From Pachypanchax playfairii (Eukaryota > Chordata > Actinopteri > Cyprinodontiformes > Aplocheilidae), in assembly GCA_006937955.1 (NCBI GenBank), contig SSNP01000308.1, positions 266,616 through 330,615 of the forward strand: a stretch of 64,000 bases of DNA. The letters are read 5' to 3'. The notes under the pieces were generated by a model, which was not told where the DNA came from, searched no databases, and saw only the letters and a list, made by a program, of their open reading frames with translations. This document shows positions 22,578 through 36,200 of the stretch, one piece after another (the stretch's first letter is position 1; every line of letters starts with the position of its first letter). A program made the position numbers and the translations under genes.

Positions 22578-25500
22578 TTACAGTTTCTTTCTCCGAGTGA
22601 CGGGTTTTTTGAAAACTGTTTCCATGACACGTTTACGTCGAAGGTTCATGTTGGTGGTCGGAGCCCCGCCCTCTTTGATCCTCTTCAGAGCTCGTGGTAG
22701 TGGATCTACTGGACTGGGCAGGGGGGAGATCAGGTCCACCTCTGTGATGGGGAGCGTCTCTGGAACAGCTCGAGATCTGAAGATTAAAAAAAATTCAAGT
22801 CAAACAAAAACACAAATTTTTAGACAAATTTAGTTATAATAATAAAAACAGTTATTTAAAATGTGTAATTTGTAAATTCTTGTCTTCTTTGAGAGATAAA
22901 CGTCTTACCTGGTGGTTGGTTTGCTTGTTTTTCTGGTTTTAGATGCAGTTCTTGTTCCTTCTACGTCCATATGATCCTCTTCTGAAGACATTTTATCCTG
23001 CTGAAGAAAAAACTGATTTAACAGAAACATCTGACCCGTTGAAGATGATGTTCATCATGTCAATTACACACCTTAAAAGACTCTCATAAAAAACACTCAA
23101 ACATAAACAACTGGCTCATACGGGACACCAAACAATATAAAAACAACAACCATGAACTCAGTTTGCTGTTATCTGGTATAATGTGACTTCCATGAAGGAT
23201 AAATAAACCCCAGAGACATTTCTTTAAGGATGTCTCACTTCTACTTCAACACAAATATAAAACAGAAGTTTCTACCTGAAGGTCTCCATCTTTCACCCTC
23301 GTCCTGCTTCGTGTCACCGGCGCTGTGGACTCGTCAGATGGACCAGAAGCTGAAACATCAGAACAAGGTTCAATCTACTGGGATAGAAAGAAGAATCTGA
23401 ACCAATCAGTGCTGAGCTGACCTCGTGTACGCCGTCGTGAGGGCGAGTAGATGTAGGACACCTCCTCTTGATGTTTGACTTCAGGAGGTGAAACCTGCTC
23501 CTCGGAGGATTTCATGCTTCTGTTCCTGCTTCTTCCAGTTTTTCTTGCAACAGCACCTGGAAATAAAAGTTTTCTTTGCTGTAGATTTATTCTGAAATGT
23601 TTAGATAAATTATTTAAAACTGCAAAGGTTTGACTTTCTACACAGTGCAGTTAGTTCATACCGTCCTGCTTCTCTTCTTCATCCTGAAGTCTCTTGATGA
23701 GGGCGTCTGCGACCGGAGTTTCAGAATCCACCTCTAACGGGGAGTCCAGCAGGTGCAGGTCTTCTTCAGGATGATCCCACAGCTTGCTTCTAGTGGGGTG
23801 ACGGGAGCTGGTCTGATTCACACTCTTGTTGAGCTCCAGTTGGACATCTTCAGTGTGTCCTGTCGTCTTCTGGTTACTCTGGGGGAGGGATACAGGAACC
23901 AGTTTCACCTGGGGATTTTAAAAGTTAATGGAATGATGCGTATGGCATGCAAGATGATCCAGGATGAAACATAGATGGTAACACTGTGTCTACAAACATC
24001 TAGACAGATTCAACCAGATAACTTGATATTGTTAATGAAACAACATTTTGTTGTTCTTACTTGTGGGAACATGTTCAGGGTGATCCGACTGGACTGTCGG
24101 GTTCTTCTCCCGGGGCTTGGACGTTTCTCTTCCTCCTCCTTCACAGCTGGAAGCATCTCAGATGTTTTCCTTCTGGAGTTGCGGGTAACGACGGGGACGA
24201 GCAGCTCCTCCTCCTCCTTCTCTTCCTTGACCATCGTCAGTGGCGTCGGCTCTTCCTCACTGCTACTCGCTGTCCTTCGGCTCGATCTCCTCGGAGTGTT
24301 TACTTGGGTCATCTTTGATTTGACAGGAGTTGGAGTCTTAGACCGAGTTCTTGGACCAACTCCTTTATCCAGGACCTCGTCCTCGTCCTTCTGGTCTCTG
24401 GTGGTGGCGGTCTTCTCCTTGCTGTCGTTATGAAGTCTCTGACTTGTTCGCGTTGCGCTGGCTCTCTGTGAACGTCTGGATGGTGTAGAGGTCCTGGAAG
24501 TTGAAGCAACTGAGATCTCATCGACCTCTGCCTCCATCTCGTCTTTCGGGGGCCCTGGCTGAGATTTGCGGGTACTTCTTTGAGGCGTTTTTGTTTGGAC
24601 GTTGGTCTCTTTAACCGGTTGACCTTTTCTGAGCGTGCGACTGGGTGATGAGGGAATCAGACTACTTGTTTTTGTGTTCTCAGCATCCTCCTGCCCCTCT
24701 GACTCATCCTCAGCATCAGGGAGAGTAGAGATGAATGTAACAGTCCTTCTTGTTGTCATCCTCCGTGTTGGTGTAGGCGGAGCCTTCTTCCTCTGAGAGG
24801 CGGGGGTCTGCAGTACTGATGGTTTTTCTGGCTGGTTTTCTGAGACCAACACTTGATCCACATGTTTCTCTTCCACATCTGTATTCATGGTTCTTCCTGA
24901 TCTCTCCTCAGTTTTCTCCTCTGACTGGTTTTGAGTCTCTGCTGATGCGACGAGGTCTTCCTCCTTCTCATCTACAGTAGACTCAGTATTAACAGGTCCA
25001 TTCTCCTCAGCAGGTTCTTCTCTGCTCTCCTCTCTCACCTCATCAGCCGACTCTGTTTGGATCATTGAGTCTTTATCTGCTGTAGCTGACACAGAGATAG
25101 AAACTGATTCCTGGTCTTCAGACATCATATCTAACTGTAACGCTTCCTGTTCTACAGCTTCTTCTGTCTCCAGCTTTCCTGCTGTGTTTCTGGTCAGAAG
25201 GTCAGACTCCCCTTCCATCAAGCCATCAACATCATGTCCATCCAAGTTCCCCATCTCTTCTCTTTCATCCTGTTGTGAGGTTTCAGGAAACACTGAATGC
25301 TCCGTGTTATTGGTTTCCATAGAAACTGCATCTGGTTTAGCCAAAACTTCTTCAGCAACATTTTCAACATGAAGCTGAGTGGAAATGTCAGACAGCTGGA
25401 GGTCACACACAGTCCCCGCCTCTTTAGCTACATCCACATCCAGCATCAGAGTGAAGCCGCCATGACTTTCAGCCTGCAGGTCATCGGTCACAGCAGCTGG

Positions 25501-26178
25501 TTGAAGTTCAGGAAGAGCCAGCGGAGCGTCGGGTGCCAGGCTGTGTTGGCCCTCCATGAGCTCCAGGGGTACCAGGAGAGTGGTAGAAGGTTGGAGCTCC
25601 ATGTATGATGATCCCTGCTCTGCATTCTCATCTGGATTCATGCCTCCAACATCTGCTCCAAGTCTCACCATCACCACCTCACCATCCATGTCTCCATCCA
25701 CCATCTGTAAAAAGACAAAAGGGTCAGAAATTCAACTAGAAAACAAGTTAAACTAACCAGAACAGCTAAAATATGTAACTAACCAGTTAAGAGTTTATAC
25801 TAGTTTTAGGTCAGGAGTTACCTTCATCTCTGCATCAGGTGTGATGAGAGAAAACGCAGCTGCTTCCTGCTCTGACAGAGCTGACAGGAAGTGTGTGTGT
25901 TCCTGCTGTACAAAGACTGAACCGTGATGGACGGGTGGCAGCTTCCCGTTGCCCTGGACCTCCTCAATGATCTCCACTTCACTACCAGAATCTTCCTCCT
26001 CCTCTTCTTCTTCCTCCTCAGCTTGATCAGATAACTCCTTCTCCTCGTCATCATCTTCCTCCTCAGACGCAGAGCTAGACAGTTCCTCGCTATCATCATT
26101 TACACTCACAACAGCTAAAACGCACAAACACAGAAACCGGACAGTTTAAAGAAAGTAGCTCAAACATTTCTGGAAACA

Positions 26179-26239
<61 letters not shown>

Positions 26240-29200
26240 TGTGTGAGTGTGTGTATGTGATCTTCCTCACAGCTGGATTCGGTTCCTGTTGGCTCTGAGG
26301 ATGTCACAGATTTTTGGGTGTTGAACACTGAATGCTCTTCAGCAGCAGCAAGATCCTCCTCTAAAAACTCACTGGATGAGACAGAGGTCAGCAGCCATTA
26401 ACTCTAAACATAACCCCGTGTTTGCAACATTACAACGTAACGTTAGCTCACTAACAAATTATAGAAACAAACTGATTATAAATCAAAAAGCCTAAATGTA
26501 CAAAAATATAAGGAGGATTTTTGCTTTTTCCTTTTCAAGACAGAATAAAGAGAACATCTCAGTCCTTCTTTCTTCTCTGACACACTCACCTGTTCATGGA
26601 GGTCTGGTTCAGTACACTGTGGATCTCCAAGCTGGTGAGTGGAGGAGACAGACTGCCACCAAACAGGTGCTGATGAACAAACTCTGTCAGATCTAAAATC
26701 AAACGAAACAAATTCAGTTTTCATTACAGATACTCAGAACTGTGACCATGTTAACTGACACTCTGCAGATTCTTTATTTAAGCTAATAATTTACATCTTT
26801 CTGACTACACAGCAACATGAACATGAACAAACCTGGTGATTGCTCCTCAACATCATCTGTTGTCTCAGCTTCTCCAGATGTTGCAGGCAGCTTGATGCTC
26901 GACTCGGAGAATTCACTGACCTCCAACTGAATATTCAGTCCTTCATGTTTCACTGGAAGGTCCTCAGATCTGATCACAGAGCCTGAGCTCTCAGTCACCT
27001 GGTTATCAACTACCAGCATGCAAAATAAACCAGAGTACCAGTTAGTGTGGAAAACAAATTTGTTTACAACATCTAAGACAAACTCTAAAATAAACCCACC
27101 TTCGAGGTGAGTAGATTCTTGCTCATCCTCTTGTTTCCTACTTGATGAAGTGATCTGATCCGTCACCTTCTCATGTTCTAACTCTTCTTCTTTGTTTACA
27201 GCCTCCTGATTAGGACTGCTATCCATCAGGTCCTCAGAGGGTTTGTCTTCCATCACAGCGTCTTCTTCTTCTTCTGCATCCTCTGAAGGGAGGTGGAGGT
27301 TTAGTTCACTTGTTTTTCCCGGATCATCTTCTGATTCTTCCATTTCAGTCAGAGGCTTGATGTTTACTGTCACCACATCATCGTCGTCGTCGTCTGTACC
27401 TGCAGGACCATGTCTGTGGTCTTCTGAGAGAGGAGCATCATAGTACTCTAGAGTGGTGTCTGTTGACCGGATGGATGCCTGGCTGGTGTTAAAGGCCTCT
27501 GCTGCATCTGATGGGTTTGTTTCTACTGCGACCTCATGGGAGGAGAATGACTCGCTCTCAAAGCCTCTACGGTCTGATGAGGGAACTCCACCTTCTGGAG
27601 GCAAGAACTTTACCCGAGGATGTTCTTCCTCATCTCCACCTTCTTCCTCTTCAACCAGCTGTGAAGACCAGGTCTTACGTTTAGCTTTGGATACTGTGGA
27701 GCTTCTGTTCAGCTGACTAATCTCACTGTCAGCAGCCGTCTGCAGGTGGAAATACACAGAGACGAACGACAGGTTTTTAAAAATGCTTCCAAACAAATAA
27801 GATGTCACAGAAGACCTGACACAGCTCCCATTAGGTGGCGGGTCTTACCCCGTTAGTCCACCGGACACCCTTCTCCATATCAGGGACCTCTGTGTCTTCA
27901 ATGAAGGTGATCCGGCTCTCTTTGCTGCGGAGTGGGGGGGTGATGGAGCGTCCTGGGGAGGCAGAAGGTGTAGCAACTGGTGTGGGTCTCAGGCTGCTGC
28001 GCAGGATGGACTGAGGAGTGAAAGCTGAGAAGACGGGACCAGAAGCAGCCAGAGCCCGCGCTCGCTGGGAAAAAACAAACATCCAAACAACAACAAACAA
28101 GTTGTTAAAGTGTTTGTGACGCGCTCAGGTCTCAATAAAACATTTACAAGTATTAGAACTTCATGACACAATGTAAATGTGTTTTGTTTCACTCTAATAA
28201 GGAAAGAATGAATGTTTTTATGAGCTTCAGTCTCAATTTGAAACATGAACACGTCTCTTTGTTTACGTTACAGACAGTGAAAAACATCTGTGAGCTCGTG
28301 TTTTCATTATTAGATGAGTGAAACACTGTATAGCAGGTGGTTGTATTTCAGTAACGTGTTTCCCTAAAGCCGGATTCACACGGAAGGATTTTTATGCCGA
28401 TTTTGCCCCAATTATTAGATCAGATCTACAGATAATCTTAACCAGTATTCCTGCCGTGTGTGGTGCGCTAAGAACGATCGAGTCCTCTCGCAAGGACATC
28501 GTCTCTTCTCCAGAGTCAATTTCTCATTCAGAAAGAGACAAACACTCACTCTTTCTGCCAAAGTAAATAACTTTGTTTACGTCCTCTGTTCCTGCGTTTT
28601 GTCCCTTCTGGTAGATAAACATTTCTCAAAATTGTCTAGTAAAATTCCATAAATAAACATATTTAAGGCTTTATTACTGGAAATCTGTTTATCCTGATTT
28701 ATGTGGAAAATTGGCTGCTGGGCACAAATATAATCTGATTGATATGAAATAATAAAATAACATAAAAATCGCATGTCGGAGAGACTTTAAAGTGTAGTTT
28801 CTATTTGTGTACTTACTTTGACAACCTGTGGTGTCCGTAGCAAACTGAGTTCAGGTGCCTTGCTGATGCTTTTAGGGGAAACCCAGGAGCTCGGAGGCCT
28901 GGGGGGGCTGAGGAGAGGCTGAGGGGTCAGACAGGAAGGATGAACCATCAAATCCATCAGTCTGAGTCACAACCAAGAGGAAACAGAAAGGCAAAGCATT
29001 CATTTAAAGACACTTCTAAATGTTAGATAAAAGAATAAAAACCTTCAACAATGAACACCCTGTTACAACAGGTGTCGGCAACCCTAAAGACATTTTCCAT
29101 CACTTAGAATAAATTTAATTTGCAAAGTGCTACAAAGTCACCTTGACTATTAAAGTTAAGATAAAACATTTCATTCAATAAGTCGCCCACTTATAGTAAA

Positions 29201-30289
29201 GTATTAAGTTCCACCATTATGTTTATTAAAAACAAACAAACATAAACACCAGCCTTCAGAGATCCTGCAGGAACAAGTGGTTATAAAAAAAAACTGGTTG
29301 GACAAATATACTGTAGTTTGTTTGATAATTTATCATTTAAATGCCCCAAAAAGGCCAAAACTTTTACTTTGTATAAGTGTCTGTTATCAGAAGCAGGTCT
29401 GTGTTTCTGTTTTTCCCTGTTACATGAAGAACTCACTGTATAATACAATAATGTCTTATTTTGAACGTTTCCAATAGATTTTCAAAATTAATTACTGTTT
29501 TTAATGCGTTTTGGCTCGAGTATGATGCCAAAATGTTCTGATTCCGGTGAATTGGGTCAGTCAGACTGCAGATCAGAAAGATTCATAAACAGCTCATTTC
29601 AGGGAAAATTCAAGTCGTCTTTGGACAGTTCTGGTTCTAGAATCAGTTCAAAGAGGCTGCAGAAATTCCCTGCACAAGAAGCAGAAACACTGGAAATAAA
29701 AACCCATTTCCTGTTGTTACAAGGAGCCGCTTCAGAAGGACTGAAGAGCCACTTGTAGCTCCAGAGCCGCAGGTTGCAGAACCCAGTGTTACAAGATTGA
29801 CTTGCTAGTTTGATTTTTGTAATTTGAAATGATGTCAGCTGCAGACCAGAGAAATGGACGAGAATTCAATCAGTGAGAAAAAAAATTGTCATGGGGAAAA
29901 GATACACCTTGAGGAGAGACTATCTGGGAGTACCTTGACTTTCGTTTGGAGGTCACGCTGATGGGAGTTCCCAGGAAAGGTTCAGGTAAAGCCAGCGTGG
30001 GGGTCTTTGGACTCGACCTTTGAACATCAGCTGCCCTCGGACTGGCAGAGACAGATCAAATTGAGAAAATGTAAATAAGATTAAAAGGCTTTTAAAAACA
30101 GTTAAATTGAGATTAAATTTGAGAAGGGAAGTTTTAACCTCTTGGCTGGTGAGGAGTTGGGTGTAGCACCGTTGTCTAACCACACCTCCTCAATCTTGGT
30201 CAGGACACTGTTGATGAATCCAGCCCTAGACATCACCTTCTCATTGGCTGATCGCTTGGGGATGGTCGACAGCGGCTGGGGCCGAGAAA
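22578..30289 (-). CDS. ahctf1: ahctf1 exons 24-38: disordered chromatin-binding tail
   Basis: Exons in transcript order: 30139-30289, 29934-30041, 28817-28961, 27849-28064, 27100-27739, 26833-27009, 26590-26692, 26271-26371, 25822-26114, 24061-25704, 23662-23908, 23422-23556, 23276-23349, 22909-22997, 22578-22776. Low-complexity Glu/Asp/Ser-rich sequence with acidic runs (exon 32) and many TPxR/SRR basic patches. Exon 27 holds RITF (27903-27914), which fits the RVxF protein-phosphatase-1 docking consensus. The last three exons are basic (RSRTRVK, SKTRKTSK, RRKRVMETVFKK), consistent with the nucleosome-binding end of ELYS. Confidence 0.92.
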
Positions 30290-33200
30290 CTGAAGCACAG
30301 TTTACAAACACAATGTAATTTACAAATGTGTTAAGAATGTTTTTAAACGAATAAAACAAAATAGATTTTATTCAATACAAATAAAATGATCAAATTATTG
30401 ATCCAAGATTTCTTTTCTAAGCTCGTTTAAGAACCCTGCTGATGCAGGTGTGACTCTTACCTTCTCTGTGGACTGTGTTGGGATGTTGGTAGGGCTTGGC
30501 TCTCTCCATTGCAAGTTTTCTCTGCACTCTAGGTAAAACTTTGCCGTACTGATCCAGTATAGAGTTTCTGGTGATGGATCGTTCTTTAAGCTTTGGGTCT
30601 CGTTCATTCTGGAAATAAAAAAAAGACAGAAAATGTTGTTCCAAACTCCAAATGATCTATTCACATAAATCTGTATTTGTTGTAACATTTAAACATACCA
30701 CCAAGTTCATTTTGAGACTGTGGTTCAGCTGCAGAGCAGGGATGTAATTGGCGTGTTGAAGGAAATGAACCATCAGCAGTTCTCTGTTTTGTAAACCTCC
30801 TGTACCTCGGAGAAACTTCTCTAAAGATTCCTGAAATCCAACAAAAAAAATTAATCCAGATTATTTCAAACAATGAAAAAACAGAATGAAGCAAATATAG
30901 GAAAGGTTTACCAGAAATACCACCTCCCAACCTAACGATGCATTCACCTGTCTGTTTACCTGTTCACTGAGGCCCAGAGGCAGTTTGAGCAGCTCTTTGA
31001 TGAGGCCCAGTTCCTGACAGCTCTCATACAGGAAGTCCAGCAGCTCAGCAATGTTCAGACGATTTGTGTGCTGCCGAAGTAAACACCACGCCTCGACGAG
31101 ACACCTGGAAGAACACAACACTTTCTGGTTGGCAAATTTTAAGTGATATAACTGATAGTGATGAGTTTATGTAGATTGTCAGTCATCCAGGACGTCAATA
31201 CAAAAACAAACTGATACTGATGCGTTACCATGGTATCAGAAACCAGATTTAGGACTTTAATGACATTTTTAAGGCCACTTTGGTCAAATTTAAGACCCTA
31301 AATTCACAAAACAGCAGAGCATGTGACCACCTTATTAACAGTTTAGTCCACAGATTTTGTCTGCTTCTTGTTCACCAGTATCTGGGGGTTGAGCTGGTCA
31401 GTGTGACCACCCGAGACAGTGGAAAGAGTTATGGGGTCAGTGGGTTGTAGACTCAAAAGTAAAGCCTTAATCTCAGAAACCCAGACGCTAAAGTATCGAC
31501 TTTTGCTGACAAAGCATGCTCACGGTGAACCTTCATTGCTGCCAGGGCTCCAGAAGATGCACCTTCTCCGGGCTGGAGGTCAGGGCCCCCTGAGACATTC
31601 CACCATAGCCCGTCTAGCCGACCTCGCTGTCAGTGGAATGCAGATACAATTAACGCAGGCGTCGTCAGTGAGGGCTTCCCTCAAGTGTCCGACCCCAAGA
31701 CAGGAGGGGCGCTCAGTGGGGCCAAACAGTTGCCACAGCTGTTCACCAGTGACATCATGGTGCATTGCACTGGTGCCTTCTACAGCAACAAGCCCACACA
31801 AGTACTGACACTGTTGAAATGAGCGAGCAGATTCAGCCTCGTGAGATCTGTAATTCTAATGGCAGCCTGTAACCACAGCAGTATAACATACACTCACCTA
31901 AAGGATTATTAGGAACACCATACTAATACAGTGTTTGACCCCCTTTCACCTTAAGAACTGCCTTAATTCTACGTGGCATTGATTCAACAAGGTGCTGAAA
32001 ACATTCTTTAGAAATGTTGGCCCATATTGATAGGATAGCATCTTACAGTTGATGGAGATTTGTGGGATGCACATCCAGGGCACAAAGCTCTCGTTCCACC
32101 ACATCCCAAAGATGCTCTATTGGGTTGAGATCTGGTGACTGTGGGGGCCATTGTAGTACAGTGAACTCATTGTCATGTTCAAGAAACCAATTTGAAATGA
32201 TTCGAGCTTTATGACATGGTGCATTATCCTGCTGGAAGTAGCCATCAGAGAATGGGTACATGGTGGTCATGAAGGGATGGACATGGTCAGAAACAATGCT
32301 TAGGTAGCCCGTGGCATTTAAACGATGCCGAATTGGTGCTAAGGGGCCTAAAGTGTGCCAAGACAACATCCCCCACACCATTACATCACCACCACCAGCC
32401 TGCACAGTGGTAACAAGGCATGATGAATCCATGTTCTCATTCTGTTTACACCAAATTCTGACTCTACCATTTGAATGTCTCAACAGAAATCGAGACTCAT
32501 CAGACCAGGCAACATTTTTCTAGTCTTCAACTGTCCAATTTTGGTGAGCTCATGCAAATTGTAGCTTCTTTTTCCTATTTGTAGTGGAGATGAGTGGTAC
32601 TTGTGCGGTCTTCTACTGTTGTAGCCCATCTGCCTCAAGGTTGTGGCTTCACAAATGCTTTGCTGCATTCCTCGGTTGTAATGAGTGGTTCTTTCAAAGT
32701 TGCTCTTCTATCAGCTTAAATCAGTCGGCCCATTCTCCTCTGACCTCTAGCATCAACAAGGCATTAGGACTGCTGCATACTGGATGTTTTTCCCTTTTCA
32801 CACCATTCTTTGTAAACCCTAGAAATGGTTGTGCGTGAAAATCCCAGTAACTGAGCAGATTGTGAAATACTCCGACCGACCCGTCTGGGACCAACAACCA
32901 TGCCACGCTCAAAATTGCTTAAATCACCTTTCTTTCCCATTCTGACATTCAGTTTGGAGATCAGGGGATTGTCTTGACCAGGACCACACCCCTAAATGCA
33001 TTCAAGCAACTGCCATGTGATTGGTTGATTAGATAATTGCATTAAGGAGAAATTGAGCAGGTGCTCCTAATAATCCTTTAGGTGAGTGTAAATGCACCAT
33101 ATAAAACTTGTGAGACACGTCGTTACCCACAATGCATTGCGTAACCCAGTTACCGATAACGCTACAAGTGTCCTATCTATGTAACTTAATCTGTGAGGTA

Positions 33201-36200
33201 AGTGTGCTGGTCTGGGGGGTTAAATAGGGTAAACTCATGCTTACTTTTTTTCAAGTATTTTTTGTTTTAGAGACTGCAGATGAAAATTAACCCAGAGTAA
33301 CTTCCAATCTGGTACAAAACATACCTGTACCTTTGTGATTAATGTTGTTGTAACTGTCCTTTTTAAATAAACTATCTTTTAAAATCTTTAGTTTACTAGA
33401 AAACGTATAGCAATATTGTTTTATAAGACCTTTGAACTCTGGATTTAATATTCGTGTTAAAGATATTTAAGGCCTTCATTTTGGAAAGCCTAATTTAAGT
33501 TCATGAAAATTCCACCTTTTTAGCCCTTAAATGCTCTGTGAAGTGAATTTAGAGTGTCTAGAAGAGTAAGAAGTTTACATCTGTCACTCTAGGTGTTGTG
33601 GAGATAATTTTGTAAAAGGTTTTGGTTATATTTTTCAAGCTGTTCGGTTTTCTCTGTTTTCTATTACGCTTTCTGAACTATTACGTCACAGGTCATGTCC
33701 CTGGAAATGCCAAACATGGTCATGGACTTCAGGCTGAAGGCAGAGTGAATTCGCCATCTTTATTTCTCGCTGTGAGTTTGTAGTCGGTATGCGGAGAGTA
33801 CAAGTGTCAAAAAGTTCTGTTGTTATTAAATAATGTATTAATTACAAAGCAGGATAATTTTGGCTAAATCACGTGTAGTAACCAGCGGAAGTACATTAAG
33901 CCTGACCAATATGAATTGAAAAAAAAAAAAAACCTGGCATAGCTGATCTCAGGCTAAAACGTTTTCTGCAGTTTTTGTGTCTTTGAAGATCTCTCCGGTG
34001 TTATTGACCTAATTATTTTACTGGATTATATTCCCTAGAACTGTCTGGACCAAATGAAACTAAAATCTTGCTGGAAATTATAGATTTTGTACATATAGAA
34101 AGCCGTCAAAGGTAGGAAGTTCACGCTTGAATTCTTTGCTTTTCTGTAAAAAAATGCTTTAGTGTTAGAGTTGTGTTTTATATTATTGGAAAGAGGAAAA
34201 TCAGAGCTTTCATTTAATATACAGATTGTCAGGCTGTATGACCTACAGGACGCACACGTGGCTGTTAAGTACGTGTACAGGATGACATAATAGAAATAAT
34301 ACCCAGGGGACAAACGGAAACTTTAACAAAACACCTCAACAATATGGATGAAACCAACAATATCAAGTTCACATACGAAGAAGAGAAAGACAACAGCATA
34401 ACATTCATGGACATGAAAATAACCAGACAACCAGACGGAACACTAAAAACAAACATATACAGAAAACCAACACACACAGACCAATACTTGCTATGGACAT
34501 CAGAACATCCCACAATACACAAAATGTCAGTCATCAGAACACTCTACCACAGAGTCAACATAATAACAGAAGATCAAGACCGGAAACTGGAGAATCAACA
34601 CATACAAACTGCACTAAAAACCTGCGGCTACCCAAACTGGGCATTAAAAAAAGGAGAACAAGAGGCAAACAAGGAAACATACAACAGACCACCCAAGAAG
34701 ACGAAAGGGACAGTGAAACCGGAGCCAAAACCCGTCATAACCCTCCCATACATTAAAGGAACAACAGAGAAAATAATGACTGTGATGAAAAAATACAACA
34801 TCAACACACCAACGAAACCATATATGACAATAAAACAAAAACTGGTGCATCCAAAGGACAAAATACCATCTGATAAAAAATGCGGCGTTATCTACGAGAT
34901 CCCATGCAAACTGTGCAATAAAACATACATAGGAGAAACTGGACGTCAACTCAACACACGGAAAATAGAACATCAGAAAGAATGCGAGAAAGGATCAAAA
35001 CGAAGACACACAAGAGCAACAAAACAAGAAGCAGAAACTACAATAAAAAAATCAGCCGTCACGGACCACTGCACAAGAGAAAACCATATCATGGACTGGG
35101 ACAACACAAGGATCATCAACACAGAACAACAAAAATACAAAAGATGGATAAAGGAGGCGATTGAAATAAGAAGACGTGGCCACAACACCATGAACCGGGA
35201 CGATGGAGTCTACTTGTTGGACCACAGCTGGGACTCCATCATCACCAGGGAAGAAGCTCCTGTACACGTCTTGAGGTAGGAAGTAAGGAAGTAACATCTA
35301 CAGAAACAACAGCTCTGAAGAAGGCGGAAGTAAACACGCCGAAACATGTCAGCTACAGGTAATACACCTCTCAAGAAGCCTGAGTTTAAAAAGAACCAAA
35401 AACAAGATGATTTTTCAATACTCAGTAAGAACCTACCTCAAGACGTGTACAGGAGTTCTTCAGCACACAGAGACCGATGTTCAGCAGTATTTAACCCACA
35501 CAGCTCTTTACACTGTCTCCCAGCATCAGAACCGCTTTGAAGTGCGTGGTTAAGTTTTATTTTTAATGGTAATGTTCCTGAATATGTGGCGAAACAAGTG
35601 TTTTTTTGCGCCAAACACTTCAAGGAGTGTTTCATAACCTCAGCCAGTATCAACAAGGCTCGGTTTGTCAGGTGGATTGTCTTCATTGTCTTCTCTCTCA
35701 GGATCAGACTCTGGCTCTGACATGTACGACTGGATGGAAAACTCCTCCATTTTTTTAAATTTTCTTTTAATTTGTGAATAAAAAGTTTCTGCAGCACTAG
35801 ATTACAGGATCTCTATCAAACTACAAAAATGGCTGAATTTGGTGGAGTGGGAAGGTCAGTGACCTGAAGGGGGGGTGTGGTCTGCAGCACGTCCAACTCG
35901 TTTAAAGAGACCGCACCAAAACCAGTTGTTCCGCAGACCCTGTCTGACCAGGGGTTGAAGAGGAGCCTATAGAGCTACTTTAATAAAAACATAGATATAA
36001 ACCACAACTAAATGGTTTAGATGTAAAAAGGAAGAATTTAAAAGCCTGATATTTCTCCTTTAAGGCTCTACAGGAACCGTTTCCCACTGAACTCACCGGT
36101 TGTGTAGCAGCACAGACAGGCAAAGTTTAGCCTGAGAGGTGGAGGTAATCGGGGGCTTTGTAATGTGGTAGTATCGAAGTGCCGCCGACTGTTGACCCTG

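Larger units (their letters stand above)
34271..35460 (+). mobile_element. Penelope-like retroelement, 5'-truncated
   Basis: Plus-strand element with the C-terminal end of a reverse transcriptase and a complete-looking GIY-YIG endonuclease, then a 3' region with a hammerhead-like motif and a short inverted repeat of its own coding end. Most of the RT is missing, so it is truncated at the 5' side. RT plus C-terminal GIY-YIG is diagnostic of Penelope-like elements. Confidence 0.9.

Noticed and set aside
24010..25608. Plus-strand open frames of 60-150 codons opposite the large ahctf1 exon
   Set aside because: They are antisense to the 548-codon exon 33, and their Ser/Leu-rich composition is the complement of its acidic/basic codons.
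28370..28795. MITE with GCCGGATTCACACGGAAGG end
   Set aside because: The supposed opposite end matches only in an AT-rich stretch; no target duplication.
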